A DNA stretch of 13,110 nucleotides, from contig DAITAZ010000060.1 in NCBI GenBank assembly GCA_036824045.1, forward strand, positions 1-13,110, in the 5' to 3' direction. The notes beneath the pieces were generated by a model that ran no database searches, was not told the origin of the DNA, and saw only the letters and a list, made by a program, of their open reading frames with translations. The stretch comes from DAITAZ01 sp036824045. GTDB taxonomy: Bacteria > Pseudomonadota > Gammaproteobacteria > Burkholderiales > Rhodocyclaceae. The position numbers were made by a program, and so were the translations under genes. Shown here piece after piece: positions 1 to 5,915 of this stretch; position 1 is the stretch's first letter; every line of letters starts with the position of its first letter.

Positions 1-6
1 ACATGC

Positions 7-34
7 GGCGCAATACGCCTGCGGCTATTGCGCC
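7..34. repeat. REP-like palindrome at left edge
   Basis: GGCGCAATA (7-15) and TATTGCGCC (26-34) are perfect 9-bp inverted arms. The 10-nt centre contains a further GCC/GGC pair, so the element can fold into a long hairpin. Such GCGCAATA/TATTGCGCC palindromes resemble dispersed extragenic repeats of proteobacterial genomes. It lies about 125 nt downstream of the Doc stop and could also stop or protect that transcript, but no T-run follows. The inverted repeat is seen directly; the REP assignment is inference. Confidence 0.55.
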
Positions 35-69
35 CTACGCGGCTGGTTCGTCTCTGACATATTGAGATG

Positions 70-97
70 GGTGGGCCGCCGATGTCATCGGTGGGCC
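70..97. repeat. Short direct repeat flanking a small palindrome
   Basis: GGTGGGCC occurs at 70-77 and again at 90-97. Between them lies CGATG-T-CATCG (80-90), a 5-bp palindrome around one base. This is in the 159-bp non-coding stretch downstream of the toxin gene. Nothing else in that stretch looks like a gene or a terminator with a T-run. The function is unknown, and the repeat may be a remnant of the same repetitive element as the palindrome at 7-34. Confidence 0.35.
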
Positions 98-159
98 ATT
101 GTGGTTGCGGGGTGCCAGGCGGGGGTCGGGTTCCGCCTGGGCGCGGGGTAGCGTCTGCC

Positions 160-543
160 CTACCTCGGTTGCGCCCGCGCCCGCACCCAGGCGGCCAATG
201 TACTTTCCTCGAGTTCGCCAGCGGCCAGGGACAGGATGGCGGCGGTGGCTTCCGCCTGAGGGGCGACGAGCCGGTAGCCGTTCAGGTGGAGGAACAGGCC
301 GATGGCGAGAAAAGCGGTGCGCTTGTTGCCATCGGCGAAGGGGTGGTTGCGGGCAAGGCCGTAGGCGTATGCGGCGGCCAGATCGGCATGGTCGGGCGCA
401 CCGTAGTTCATCAGGTGAAGCGGCCGCGCGAGGGCGGAGTAGAGCAGTCCTTCATCCCGCAGGCCGGGCGCGCCACCGTGGAGGGAGATGCTTTCGTCGT
501 GCAGCAGGCGCAACGCCCGCTGGTCCAGCCAGCGCCAGTCCAC
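160..543 (-). CDS. doc: Doc-type Fic toxin (death-on-curing family)
   Basis: This 127-residue protein carries the Fic core motif HPFADGNKRTAF at residues 67-78, with the catalytic His67, acidic Asp71, and Asn73-Lys74-Arg75. Fic AMP-transferases have GNGR at this place. Doc proteins have NKR, and the characterised phage P1 Doc phosphorylates elongation factor EF-Tu, so a kinase-type toxin that halts translation is the likely role. The length matches Doc (about 126 residues). The start is GTG at 541-543, only 6 nt after the stop codon of the antitoxin gene, which indicates translation coupled to the antitoxin. The family call is strong; EF-Tu as target is inferred from the family. Confidence 0.9.
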   Translation of the reverse strand: MDWRWLDQRALRLLHDESISLHGGAPGLRDEGLLYSALARPLHLMNYGAPDHADLAAAYAYGLARNHPFADGNKRTAFLAIGLFLHLNGYRLVAPQAEATAAILSLAAGELEESTLAAWVRARAQPR

Positions 544-549
544 GGCCTG

Positions 550-774
550 CTACTTGGCCAGGGCGTGGAAGGTGTCTCGGAAGGCGCGCATGAATTCCCG
601 CCCGGCGTCCACCTGCTCGGCCAGGGCAGGATCGTAGGGGGTGACAGTGAGCCCGTCGGCGGCTTCGGTCAGGAAAACGGTGTCGCCCTTCTCCAGCTTG
701 AGACGGGCGAGGACCTCCTTGGGCAGGACGAGCCCGACGGAGTTGCCAATTTGGGTGAGCTTCAGCGCATGCAT
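550..774 (-). CDS. AbrB/MazE-type antitoxin of the Doc module
   Basis: A 74-residue protein whose first 45 residues form a SpoVT-AbrB swapped-hairpin DNA-binding domain: the TQIGNSVGLVLPKEVL segment (residues 7-22) and LKLEKGDTVFLTEA (25-38) are typical. The C-terminal part (about 48-74) is acidic and probably wraps the toxin. It should neutralise Doc and repress its own promoter. ATG at 772-774 is chosen because GAAGG lies 7 nt upstream; the longer open frame upstream is a shadow of ygiQ. The first gene of the pair is the antitoxin, as is usual. Classical Doc partners are Phd proteins; an AbrB-fold partner is a known alternative pairing. Confidence 0.88.
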   Translation of the reverse strand: MHALKLTQIGNSVGLVLPKEVLARLKLEKGDTVFLTEAADGLTVTPYDPALAEQVDAGREFMRAFRDTFHALAK

Positions 775-790
775 GGCGGGCCTTCGTTCG

Positions 791-808
791 TTATTACACT
801 CGTAATAA
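791..808 (-). promoter_or_regulatory. Palindromic operator/promoter of the toxin-antitoxin pair
   Basis: TTATTAC-ACTC-GTAATAA is a perfect 7-bp inverted repeat with a 4-nt centre, 17 bp before the antitoxin start, in an AT-rich island within very GC-rich DNA. On the minus strand it overlaps TATTAT (805-810) and TAATAA, either of which could be a -10 element; no good -35 is visible. Autoregulated AbrB/MazE antitoxins commonly bind such palindromes. The repeat is seen; binding is inferred. Confidence 0.6.
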
Positions 809-844
809 TACGCAAGAAATCCCAGCGGCACACGACGGCTGCGC

Positions 845-2935
845 TTAGTGCGCCCGCCGCTTGCCCCGGTGCGGCGCTGGCCCGGTGCGCTCGCCCCGGG
901 GCACGAGGCATTCGGCCCGGTTGCCGATGAGGTCGCTGCGGCCCATGCGGACCAGGGCTTCGCGCAGGAGGGGCCAGTTTTCCGGGTCGTGGTAGCGGAG
1001 GAAGGCTTTGTGCAGCCGGCGCTGGCGGCCGGTGCGGGGGGTTTCGACCACTTCGCCGCCGGGGCCGATGCGGCGCAGGGGGTTCTTGCCGCTGTGGTAC
1101 ATGGCGGTGGCAAGCGCCATGGGGGTGGGGAGGAAGGTTTGCACCTGGTCCAGCCGGAAGCCGTTGGCCTTGAGCCAGAGGGCGAGCTGGAGCATGTCTT
1201 CATCCGTGGTGCCGGGGTGGGCGGCGATGAAGTAGGGCACCAGGTGCTGCTTCTTGCCGGCCTCGCGGGAAGCGCGCTCGAAGAGGGTCTTGAAGCGCTC
1301 ATAGGCGCCGATGCCGGGCTTCATCATCTTGGCCAGCGGGCCTTCGGCGATGTGTTCCGGGGCGATCTTGAGCAGGCCGCTGACGTGGTGGGTCACCAGC
1401 TCCTTGACGTACTCGGGCGAGCGCACGGCCAGGTCGTAGCGCAGGCCGGAGCCGATGCTGATGCGCTTGACGCCGGGAATCCGGCGGGCCTTGCGGTAGA
1501 GGGCGATGAGGGGGCCGTGGTCGGTGCCCAGGTTCTCGCAGATGCCGGGATAGACGCAGGAGAGGCGCCGGCAGGCGGATTCGATCGCCCGGTCCTTGCA
1601 GGCCAGGCGGTACATGTTGGCGGTGGGGCCGCCCAGGTCGGTGATGTGGCCGGCGAAGCCGGGGGTCTTGTCGCGGATCTCTTCGATCTCGCGCAGGATG
1701 GAGCCCTCGGAGCGGCTCTGGATGATGCGGCCCTCGTGCTCGGTGATGGAGCAGAAGGTGCAGCCGCCAAAGCAGCCGCGCATGATGTTGACCGAGAACT
1801 TGATCATGTCCCAGGCGGGAATGCGCGCCCGCCCGTAGGCCGGGTGGGGCTGGCGGGCGTAGGGCAGGCCGAACACGTAGTCCATCTCGGTGGTGGACAG
1901 GGGCACCGGCGGCGGGTTGAGCCAAACGTCCCGCTCCCCGTGGGCCTGCACCAGGGCGCGGGCGTTGCCGGGGTTGGATTCCAGATGGAAGACGCGGCTG
2001 GCGTGGGCGTAGAGCACCGGGTCGTCCTTGACCGCTTCAAAGCCCGGCAGGCGGATGACCGTGTGGGCGCGGGCGGCGCGGCGTGCTTCGCGGGAGATGA
2101 AGCGCAGGGGCTGGGCCGGGAGCGAGGCCGGGGCGTCTGCCCCCCCGCTGGCGGAGGCGCGGGCTGTGGCGGCGTAGGGGTCCGGATGCGCCTCCACCCG
2201 GCCGGGGGTATCCAGGTGGGTGGAATCCAGTTCCGACCACTCCGGCCCGGGGCGCCAGCCGGGTTTGGCCATGAAGGCGGTGCCGCGCAGATCGCGGATG
2301 CTGGCGATGGGCTCGCCGGCGGCGAGGCGGTGGGTGAGCGCCACCAGGGCGCGCTCGGCGTTGCCGAAGAGGAGCAGATCCGCCTTGCTGTCGGGCAGCA
2401 CGGAGCGGCGCACCTTGTCGGACCAGTAGTCGTAGTGGGCGATGCGGCGCAGGCTGGCTTCGATGCTGCCGATGACCACCGCCACGCCCGGGTAGGCTTC
2501 CCGCGCGCGCTGGGCGTAGACGGTCACGGCCCGGTCCGGCCGGCGGTTGGGGGCGGCGTCGGGGGTGTAGGCGTCGTCGGAGCGGATCTTGCGGTCGGAG
2601 GTGTAGCGGTTGACCATGGAATCCATGTTGCCCGCGGTGATGCCGAAGTAGAGCCGGGGCCGGCCCAGGGCCCGGAAGGGCTCGGCGGAGTGCCAGTCGG
2701 GCTGGCTGACGATGCCGACGCGAAAGCCCTGGGATTCCAGCAGCCGCCCCACCAGGGCCATGCCGAAGCTGGGGTGGTCGATGTAGGCGTCGCCGGTGAC
2801 CAGGATCACGTCGCAGGCGTCCCAGCCCAGGGCGTCCATCTCGGCGCGGGACATGGGCAGGAAGGGCGCGGCCCGCCCCGCCGGGCGGGCGGTGGCGGCG
2901 ATGTCGGGTACGGGGGCAAGCTGTGGTTCGGCCAT
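845..2935 (-). CDS. ygiQ: YgiQ family radical SAM protein
   Basis: A 696-residue protein of the YgiQ (UPF0313) family. The N-terminal part contains APFLPMSRAEMDALGWDA (about 23-40) and VTGDAYIDHPSFG (46-58), which are hallmarks of the family. The radical SAM iron-sulfur motif is Cys388-x3-Cys392-x2-Cys395 within RGCFGGCTFC. The C-terminal part is basic (GKRRAH end). The enzyme should cleave S-adenosylmethionine reductively in the cytoplasm; its physiological substrate is not known to me. The ATG at 2933-2935 lacks a clear Shine-Dalgarno sequence, but the N-terminus fits E. coli YgiQ in length. It is divergent from the S4-domain gene. Residues about 255-275 (Ala/Gly/Ser rich) look like a variable linker. 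Confidence 0.95.
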   Translation of the reverse strand: MAEPQLAPVPDIAATARPAGRAAPFLPMSRAEMDALGWDACDVILVTGDAYIDHPSFGMALVGRLLESQGFRVGIVSQPDWHSAEPFRALGRPRLYFGITAGNMDSMVNRYTSDRKIRSDDAYTPDAAPNRRPDRAVTVYAQRAREAYPGVAVVIGSIEASLRRIAHYDYWSDKVRRSVLPDSKADLLLFGNAERALVALTHRLAAGEPIASIRDLRGTAFMAKPGWRPGPEWSELDSTHLDTPGRVEAHPDPYAATARASASGGADAPASLPAQPLRFISREARRAARAHTVIRLPGFEAVKDDPVLYAHASRVFHLESNPGNARALVQAHGERDVWLNPPPVPLSTTEMDYVFGLPYARQPHPAYGRARIPAWDMIKFSVNIMRGCFGGCTFCSITEHEGRIIQSRSEGSILREIEEIRDKTPGFAGHITDLGGPTANMYRLACKDRAIESACRRLSCVYPGICENLGTDHGPLIALYRKARRIPGVKRISIGSGLRYDLAVRSPEYVKELVTHHVSGLLKIAPEHIAEGPLAKMMKPGIGAYERFKTLFERASREAGKKQHLVPYFIAAHPGTTDEDMLQLALWLKANGFRLDQVQTFLPTPMALATAMYHSGKNPLRRIGPGGEVVETPRTGRQRRLHKAFLRYHDPENWPLLREALVRMGRSDLIGNRAECLVPRGERTGPAPHRGKRRAH

Positions 2936-2990
2936 AGGGGGCGAATGCTACGCTGAATTCGGGTGCGGGGGCCGGGCGGGCGCCGCCGGG

Positions 2991-2999
2991 TGCTATGCT
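2991..2999 (+). promoter_or_regulatory. Candidate extended -10 promoter of the S4-domain gene
   Basis: TGC-TATGCT has the TGn extended -10 arrangement, about 30 nt before the ATG at 3030. No recognisable -35 box is present in the GC-rich DNA upstream, which is tolerable for an extended -10 promoter. It lies in the 94-bp divergent gap shared with ygiQ. Confidence 0.35.
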
Positions 3000-3029
3000 G
3001 CGGGCCCCTCAAGCATCCGCAGGCCTGCC

Positions 3030-3260
3030 ATGACCATCACCTTTGCCGTGCGCGGCGACTACATCACCCTGGACAATCTGCTCAAGGCCACCTGCCTGGT
3101 GCCCTCCGGCGGCGCCGCCCACATGGCGGTGGCCGCGGGCCAGGTGCAGGTGGACGGCCAGACGGAAAGCCGCAAGCGGGCCAAGCTGCGGCCGGGGCAG
3201 AAGGTGGCATTTGCCGGCCAGGTGGTGGAGATCGTGGCGGGGGAAACGCCCGCCGCCTGA
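3030..3260 (+). CDS. Small S4-domain RNA-binding protein (YbcJ-like)
   Basis: A 76-residue protein almost wholly made of one S4 RNA-binding domain: ITLDNLLKA (12-20), then GGAAHMAVAAGQVQVDGQ (27-44), RKRAKLRPGQKV (48-59) and a final strand. The pattern of helix, 'V-x-V-N/D-G' strand, basic turn and 'L-x-x-G-x-x-V' matches stand-alone S4 proteins such as E. coli YbcJ. It probably binds structured RNA, perhaps ribosomal; its target is unknown. ATG at 3030 is the first start in frame that gives the full domain; no strong Shine-Dalgarno sequence precedes it. It is a single-gene unit, divergent from ygiQ and convergent with the PtsN-like gene. Confidence 0.85.
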   Translation: MTITFAVRGDYITLDNLLKATCLVPSGGAAHMAVAAGQVQVDGQTESRKRAKLRPGQKVAFAGQVVEIVAGETPAA

Positions 3261-3286
3261 GGCCGCCACCGGCCCGGCGGGCGGCC
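3261..3286. terminator. GC-rich hairpin between convergent genes
   Basis: GGCCGCC (3261-3267) and GGCGGCC (3280-3286) are perfect 7-bp inverted arms with a 12-nt loop. They fill the 28-bp gap between the S4 gene stop and the PtsN stop, so one hairpin could serve both transcripts. There is no T-run on either side, so a classical intrinsic terminator is not shown. Confidence 0.4.
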
Positions 3287-3288
3287 CT

Positions 3289-3756
3289 TCAGGGCGCGGC
3301 CGGCCCGGGCCAGGCGCTGATCAGGGCCAGCACGGCCTCGGGCGTGGTGCTGGCCCGCAACCGGCTGCGGAAACCCTCGTCGCCAAGCATGCCGCTCACC
3401 GCCGCCAGCAGGTGCAGATGTTCCGCCACGCCCGGGTCCGGCACCAGCAGCACCAGGATGTCGGTGACGGGCTGGCCGTCGGGCGCGGCAAAGGGCATGG
3501 GCTTGCTGGGGCGCACATAGGCGGCCAGCGCCCGGGGCAGGCCGGCCACCCGGGCGTGGGGGATGGCCACGCCGTGGCCGACGCCGGTGGAGCCGCTGTG
3601 TTCCCGCCGGGCGAGGCTGCGGGCCACGTAGTCCGCCCCCAGGCCGTGGCGCTCGGCCATGAGTTGCCCGATCCGCGCGAACAGCGCCGGTTTGTTGGCC
3701 AGGGGCACGTCCAGGCAGATGTGGTCGGGCGTGAGCAGAGGGGCGAGCGGATTCAA
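3289..3756 (-). CDS. ptsN: PtsN-like EIIA(Ntr) phosphocarrier protein
   Basis: A PTS EIIA type-2 domain of 155 residues. The phosphorylatable histidine lies in GVAIPHAR (His67 in this numbering), and the PFAAPDGQPVTDILVLLVPD and HLHLLAAV segments are typical of PtsN. It would accept phosphate from NPr and control partner proteins in nitrogen, carbon or potassium balance. The TTG start at 3754-3756 is chosen because GGAG (3765-3768) lies 8 nt upstream and the product then begins MNPLAPLLTPD, like other PtsN proteins. A GTG at 3781-3783 would add 9 residues but has no Shine-Dalgarno sequence. It is not beside rpoN, hpf or hprK, the usual neighbours. It follows the hybrid kinase by 88 nt on the same strand, so it may be a second copy tied to that system. 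Confidence 0.85.
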   Translation of the reverse strand: MNPLAPLLTPDHICLDVPLANKPALFARIGQLMAERHGLGADYVARSLARREHSGSTGVGHGVAIPHARVAGLPRALAAYVRPSKPMPFAAPDGQPVTDILVLLVPDPGVAEHLHLLAAVSGMLGDEGFRSRLRASTTPEAVLALISAWPGPAAP

Positions 3757-3764
3757 GGCGACGG

Positions 3765-3768
3765 CTCC
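3765..3768 (-). promoter_or_regulatory. Shine-Dalgarno GGAG deciding a TTG start for ptsN
   Basis: GGAG on the minus strand lies 8 nt before TTG 3754-3756. It is the only good ribosome-binding signal near the 5' end of the gene and lies inside the longer GTG-initiated frame, so it favours the shorter product. Confidence 0.5.
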
Positions 3769-3844
3769 GGACAACGGCGGCACTGGGCCGGGGAGGCGAG
3801 AAGATGCGGTGCCCGCGGGGGCGCTGTCAAGCCGGGGCGGACGT

Positions 3845-5761
3845 TCATTCGCCCTCCTCGTCGTCGTCCCGGGTGAGCAGGTGCTGCACCAGGGCCCGCA
3901 GACGGGCCGGGCGCACCGGCTTGTGCAGGGTGGGGTAGCCCCGGCTTTCGGCCACGCGCACTACCTCTTCGCCGGTGTCGCCGGTGATCAGCACGCCGGG
4001 GATGCGGGTGCCGAATTCGGCGCGCATCCGGTCCAGCATGTCCAGCCCGTCGCGGGCGGCGGTGAGCCGCAGGTCGCACAGGAAGAGGTCGGGCTCCTGC
4101 CCGAATTCGCGGATGATGGTGGCGGCCTCATCGGCGCTGGCGGTGGCGATCACCCGGCAGCCCCAGCCCTCCATCAGCCCTTCCATGCTGTCGCGCACCA
4201 TCTGGTCGTCGTCCAGCACCACCACCAGCCGGTCCTCGAAGGGGTTCCACACCGCCACCGGCTCCACCTCGAGCTGGCTGGCCCGGGCCGGGTTGCCCAG
4301 GGGCACGTCCACCCAGAACACGGACCCGAGCCCGGGGTGGGAGCGCACGCCCACCGGGTGGCCGAGGAGGCTGGACAGGCGGGTGACGATGGCCAGGCCC
4401 AGCCCCATGCCCTTGGTGCGGTCCCGCTGCGGGTTATGGAGCTGGACGAATTCGTGGAAGATCTCCTGCAGCGAGCAGTCGGGGATGCCGACGCCGCTGT
4501 CCCAGACCTGGATGCGCACCGTCGGCCCGCGGCGGCGGCAGCCCACCACCACGCCACCGGCCTCGGTGTAGCGCAGGGCGTTGGACACCAGATTGGTGAG
4601 GATGCGGGTGAGCAGGGTGGGGTCCGAGAACAGGGTGAGGGAACAGGGCATGACCCGGAAGCGCAGGCCCCGGGCCGCCGCCAGATCGGAAAACTCGGTG
4701 CGGATGTGGTTGAGCACGCGGTTGGCGTGCACGTCCCGGATTTCCGCCACCACCACGCCCGCCTCCAGCTTGGAGATGTCCAGCAGGCCGTCGAGCAGGG
4801 TTTCCATCGCCTCCACCGAGGCCTGGATGCGCCCCAGCAGATGCGCTTCGGTGCCCTGCAGCCGCCGCTCCGCCAGCGCCGCCACGAAGAGCCCCAGGGC
4901 GTGCATGGGCTGGCGCAGGTCGTGGCTGGCGGCGGCCAGGAAGCGGGACTTGGCGACGCTGGCCTGCTCTGCCTCTTCCTTGCGCCGCTTGAGCTCGGCG
5001 GTAGCCTCCTCGATGCGGTCGATGAGCCCCGCGCGGCTGGTTTCGAGCCGCTGGGCCATCTCGTTCACGCCGCTGGCCAGGCGGTTCAGGGACCCGCCCG
5101 CGCCCACCGCCACCCGGGTGTGCAACCGCCCGCCGCCGATGGCCTGCACCGCGTCCGCCACCTCGCGGATGGGGCGGCTGACCGTGTCGCTCATGCGGTA
5201 GGCGAGGATCACCGCCACCCCCACCACCGCCAGGGTGAGGAGCACGCTGTCGATCAGGTACTCCGCCTGGGCCTGCGCGAGGAGATCGCGGGAAAGCTCC
5301 ACCACCACCGTGCCCTGGTCCTCCGCCCCGGCCGTGGCCGGCTTGATGCCGTCGTCCAGGTAATCCTCCAGGGACACCGGGGCGCTGCGGATGGGCGCGC
5401 GAAAGCGCAGGGCGCCGTTCTCTTCCAGCAGCGCCCGCTGCCCCACCGGATGGGCGGCCAGTTCGCCGCTGGCGGCCAGCACCACGCCGCTGGCCCCCAG
5501 GATCAGCACCCCGCGCACGTCCGGCGGCCCTTTCAGGCCGGCGTTCGCCGCCGCCTGCAGCGCTTCGCGGTTGCCGGAGAACACCCCGTAGTCGCTGGCC
5601 GCGGCCACCTGGCTGGCGATGGCCTGGCCCCGCTCCTGCAGCATGCTTTCCAGCTTCAGCACGTGGAAACTGATGAAGTAGGTGCCCAGCAGGGCGCTGA
5701 GCAGCAGCGCGGGCAACACGCCCACCAGCAGCACCCGGGCACGGATTCCCCATTGGGTCAT
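3845..5761 (-). CDS. Membrane hybrid histidine kinase with C-terminal receiver
   Basis: A 638-residue inner-membrane sensor. Domains in order: transmembrane helix (about 10-33); periplasmic sensor of about 135 residues with the SDYGVFSGN motif seen in CHASE8/PDC-like sensors; second helix (about 170-188); HAMP linker (about 190-243); coiled coil (245-268); HisKA with SHDLRQPMHAL and phospho-accepting His280; HATPase with N-box Asn394, DSGVGIP (421-427) and GMGLGLAIV (451-459); receiver (about 511-628) with acidic cluster Asp517-519, phospho-accepting Asp563, Thr593 and Lys614. All catalytic residues are present. It has no output domain, so a separate phosphotransfer or regulator partner is expected and none is next to it. 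ATG at 5759-5761 follows a strong AGGAGGA. The periplasmic binding-protein gene lies directly upstream on the same strand. Confidence 0.93.
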   Translation of the reverse strand: MTQWGIRARVLLVGVLPALLLSALLGTYFISFHVLKLESMLQERGQAIASQVAAASDYGVFSGNREALQAAANAGLKGPPDVRGVLILGASGVVLAASGELAAHPVGQRALLEENGALRFRAPIRSAPVSLEDYLDDGIKPATAGAEDQGTVVVELSRDLLAQAQAEYLIDSVLLTLAVVGVAVILAYRMSDTVSRPIREVADAVQAIGGGRLHTRVAVGAGGSLNRLASGVNEMAQRLETSRAGLIDRIEEATAELKRRKEEAEQASVAKSRFLAAASHDLRQPMHALGLFVAALAERRLQGTEAHLLGRIQASVEAMETLLDGLLDISKLEAGVVVAEIRDVHANRVLNHIRTEFSDLAAARGLRFRVMPCSLTLFSDPTLLTRILTNLVSNALRYTEAGGVVVGCRRRGPTVRIQVWDSGVGIPDCSLQEIFHEFVQLHNPQRDRTKGMGLGLAIVTRLSSLLGHPVGVRSHPGLGSVFWVDVPLGNPARASQLEVEPVAVWNPFEDRLVVVLDDDQMVRDSMEGLMEGWGCRVIATASADEAATIIREFGQEPDLFLCDLRLTAARDGLDMLDRMRAEFGTRIPGVLITGDTGEEVVRVAESRGYPTLHKPVRPARLRALVQHLLTRDDDEEGE

Positions 5762-5768
5762 CGGTCTG

Positions 5769-5775
5769 TCCTCCT
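5769..5775 (-). promoter_or_regulatory. Strong Shine-Dalgarno of the hybrid kinase gene
   Basis: AGGAGGA on the minus strand, 7 nt before the ATG at 5759-5761. It is among the best ribosome-binding sites in the window, whereas the upstream binding-protein gene has none. It begins 2 nt after the hairpin at 5778-5812 ends. Confidence 0.65.
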
Positions 5776-5777
5776 GC

Positions 5778-5812
5778 CGCGATGCGGCCTCCTCCCCCCG
5801 GGAGGCATCGCG
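5778..5812 (-). repeat. Hairpin directly upstream of the kinase ribosome-binding site
   Basis: CGCGATGC (5778-5785) and GCATCGCG (5805-5812) are perfect 8-bp inverted arms. The 19-nt interior can add a CTCC/GGAG stem. In the minus-strand mRNA it sits immediately 5' of the AGGAGGA of the kinase gene. It could act as a processing, stability or partial termination element. No T-run follows, so it is not called a terminator. Confidence 0.45.
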
Positions 5813-5872
5813 CCCCCTGCGGGCGGCCGGGCGGGGGCGCGTGGCTGCGCCCTCCCGTCCCGTCCGGACATC

Positions 5873-5896
5873 GGTGCGCGACGGGCTGCGCGCACC
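5873..5896 (-). repeat. Hairpin after the binding-protein gene
   Basis: GGTGCGCG (5873-5880) and CGCGCACC (5889-5896) form a perfect 8-bp stem with an 8-nt loop, 20 nt past the stop codon of the binding-protein gene. A palindrome GTCCGGAC lies just beyond it (5862-5869). There is no T-run on the minus strand, so it may attenuate or stabilise the mRNA between the two genes rather than end it. Confidence 0.45.
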
Positions 5897-5915
5897 CCGC
5901 CGGCTGCGGGGGCGC

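Noticed and set aside
775..1302. Longer form of the antitoxin frame reaching into ygiQ
   Set aside because: The added part is a Ser/Pro/Arg-rich shadow of ygiQ in another frame. The AbrB domain begins right at the ATG at 772-774, which has a Shine-Dalgarno sequence.
848..2956. 702-codon open frame on the plus strand opposite ygiQ
   Set aside because: The minus strand encodes an intact YgiQ with all motifs. The plus frame is a low-complexity Gly/Ala/Val/His-rich product, as expected antisense to a GC-rich gene.
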